43,806 bases of DNA from Paraglomus occultum (taxonomy: Eukaryota; Glomeromycota; Glomeromycetes; Paraglomerales; Paraglomeraceae): the NCBI GenBank assembly GCA_910592205.1, contig CAJVPJ010000109.1:1-43806 (forward strand), written 5' to 3'. Both the position numbers and the translations under genes were made by a program. Positions 42,791 to 43,806 of the stretch are shown here, in pieces (positions within the stretch are counted from its first letter, which is position 1; every line of letters begins with the position of its first letter). A model generated the notes under the pieces. That model was not told the DNA's origin, searched no databases, and saw only the letters and a list, made by a program, of their open reading frames with translations.

Positions 42791-43806
42791 ATCATTTAGT
42801 TTTTTTAAAAAAATCCCCAACACAGGGTTAAAATCTAAGTATTGAAAGCCTTTGCCGTTTTCATAGCACTGAGCTTTGTTTAATCCTGCTGTGCTCGATC
42901 TTTTCACGACCTCAACAATATGATTCACACAATCTACAGTTGTTTTTCGGTATAGTTTTTTAATTAATCCGAAACTCCATCATACTTAAATTTAGTATGT
43001 CCTGGTACCATAAAATTTAATTCAATACTTTCATAATAATAATAGTCGCAGATTACCAAATACAAGTAAAACCAAATAGTGGCGTGATTTTTATTCTGCC
43101 TCCCGCATTATCGCAAGTAATCTTTAAACGTTTTTCGCCTTTATTCAAATTTTTAATTCCATCGAATACCATGCTTAAGGTGCCACTAAGGCCTTTGCCG
43201 ATAATTTCGTCTTCATCGAGAACATAATTAATTTGTTCGCGTACCGCTTCATCTCGGATACCAAATAAATGTACTTTTCGCGGACTAAGATATAAATTTT
43301 ACCGGCTAATCGGAATGGGGCACGTGAACGTTTTGTGCCCAATCGTAACTGTAATAAGCAGTCGCGTCGACACTACACTAATCAGCTTTACCTCTTGTTA
43401 TAAAATGCTCGCCTACCAATTTTCTCTGTTGTTCAGCTAATTTCGTATTTTTGTTGTAATAAATACGGCTTCTTTCAGAAGCTTTTCTGAATCTTCTTTT
43501 AATTTTCTTTGATTTGTGTTCTCAAGCCCACCCAATACTTCAATAAAACGACCGCCTTGTTACTCGAATTCCGCATTCCAAGACCATCAGCTTGGTTTAT
43601 AGGTAAATCAAACTTGGGAAATATCTGCTTCACTTTCCTTATACAATCCAATTCAACTTCGATCCAATGAAATTTGTATTCATTATATACCGATTGAATT
43701 ACTTTGAACAGGGAAACGATCCTTTCGACAATATACACTCACTGGACAAAAGTCTACGTAATTTTTGTCGATCACATAGTAAAACATATGAAAAATCTAT
43801 TTTTTC
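42707..43806 (-). pseudogene. Decayed DUF7869-type transposon gene (partial, continues past the window)
   Basis: On the minus strand, in broken frames from the right edge: FHWIEVELDCIRKVKQIFP and LPINQADGLG; AEQQRKLVGEHF; YDWAQNVHVPHS; PRKVHLFGIRDEAVREQINY; LDEDEIIGKGLSGTL; ITCDNAGG; MVPGHTKFKYDG; then the open frame 42928-42707 with NHIVEVVKRSSTAGLNKAQC and KGFQYLDFNPVLG. This order matches DUF7869 proteins, which usually carry a D-N-C/A-x-G-Q-N-K-N motif thought to be part of a DDE-type catalytic core. Here the motif is broken by a frameshift and there are several stops, so it is dead. It points at the CRN relic tail to tail, meeting it near 42710-42790. Confidence 0.75.

Overview
The window is eukaryotic nuclear DNA and almost certainly fungal. 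It is AT-rich, its genes are split by short GT-AG introns, and the gene content points to an arbuscular mycorrhizal fungus (Glomeromycotina, Rhizophagus-like; I cannot fix the genus). The pointers are four MATA-HMG-type HMG-box genes within about 14.5 kb, a decayed Crinkler (CRN) gene, a DUF7869-type transposon protein, a BTB-BACK gene, and the last 65 codons of a Fanzor/TnpB-like RNA-guided nuclease at base 1. No rRNA, tRNA or CRISPR array was recognised by eye.

Layout. 1-198 (+): Fanzor/TnpB C-terminus, cut by the window edge. 939-3533 (-): four-exon gene for a membrane-anchored acidic protein with a long pentapeptide repeat and a C-terminal AMPK-type glycogen-binding module. 3534-6600: no gene seen, but a strong G-quadruplex motif. 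6607-7919: transposable element with about 34-bp terminal inverted repeats, carrying one small ORF and one decayed Lys/Glu-rich ORF. 8180-10586 (+): eleven-exon sorting nexin SNX4/Atg24. 10916-11989 (-): four-exon urease accessory GTPase UreG, convergent with SNX4. 11990-18438: long gene-poor stretch with a second relic of the inverted-repeat element, small tandem repeats, and one speculative multi-exon gene on the minus strand.

18439-32928: the MATA-HMG cluster (three genes on +, one on -). Inside it, between the second and third HMG genes, lie a divergent pair: a seven-exon amino acid permease (23517-25729, -) and a three-exon BTB-BACK gene (26070-27526, +). 34551-35417 (-): three-exon gene for an unrecognised multi-pass membrane protein with a GC-AG intron. 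35995-38469 (-): seven-exon CorA-type (Alr1/Mnr2-like) magnesium transporter. 38470-41580: nothing supported. 41584-42790 (+): frameshifted CRN pseudogene. 42707-43806 (-): decayed DUF7869 transposon gene, abutting the CRN relic tail to tail.

The genes do not form a pathway. UreG (urease maturation) and the permease both touch nitrogen handling, which matters in mycorrhizal nitrogen transfer, but their closeness is probably incidental. The most notable content is the HMG cluster, the Fanzor end at the left edge, the repeat-rich glycogen-binding protein, and the TIR element. All exon borders were worked out by hand from reading frames and splice consensus; every multi-exon model given as a CDS closes in frame.
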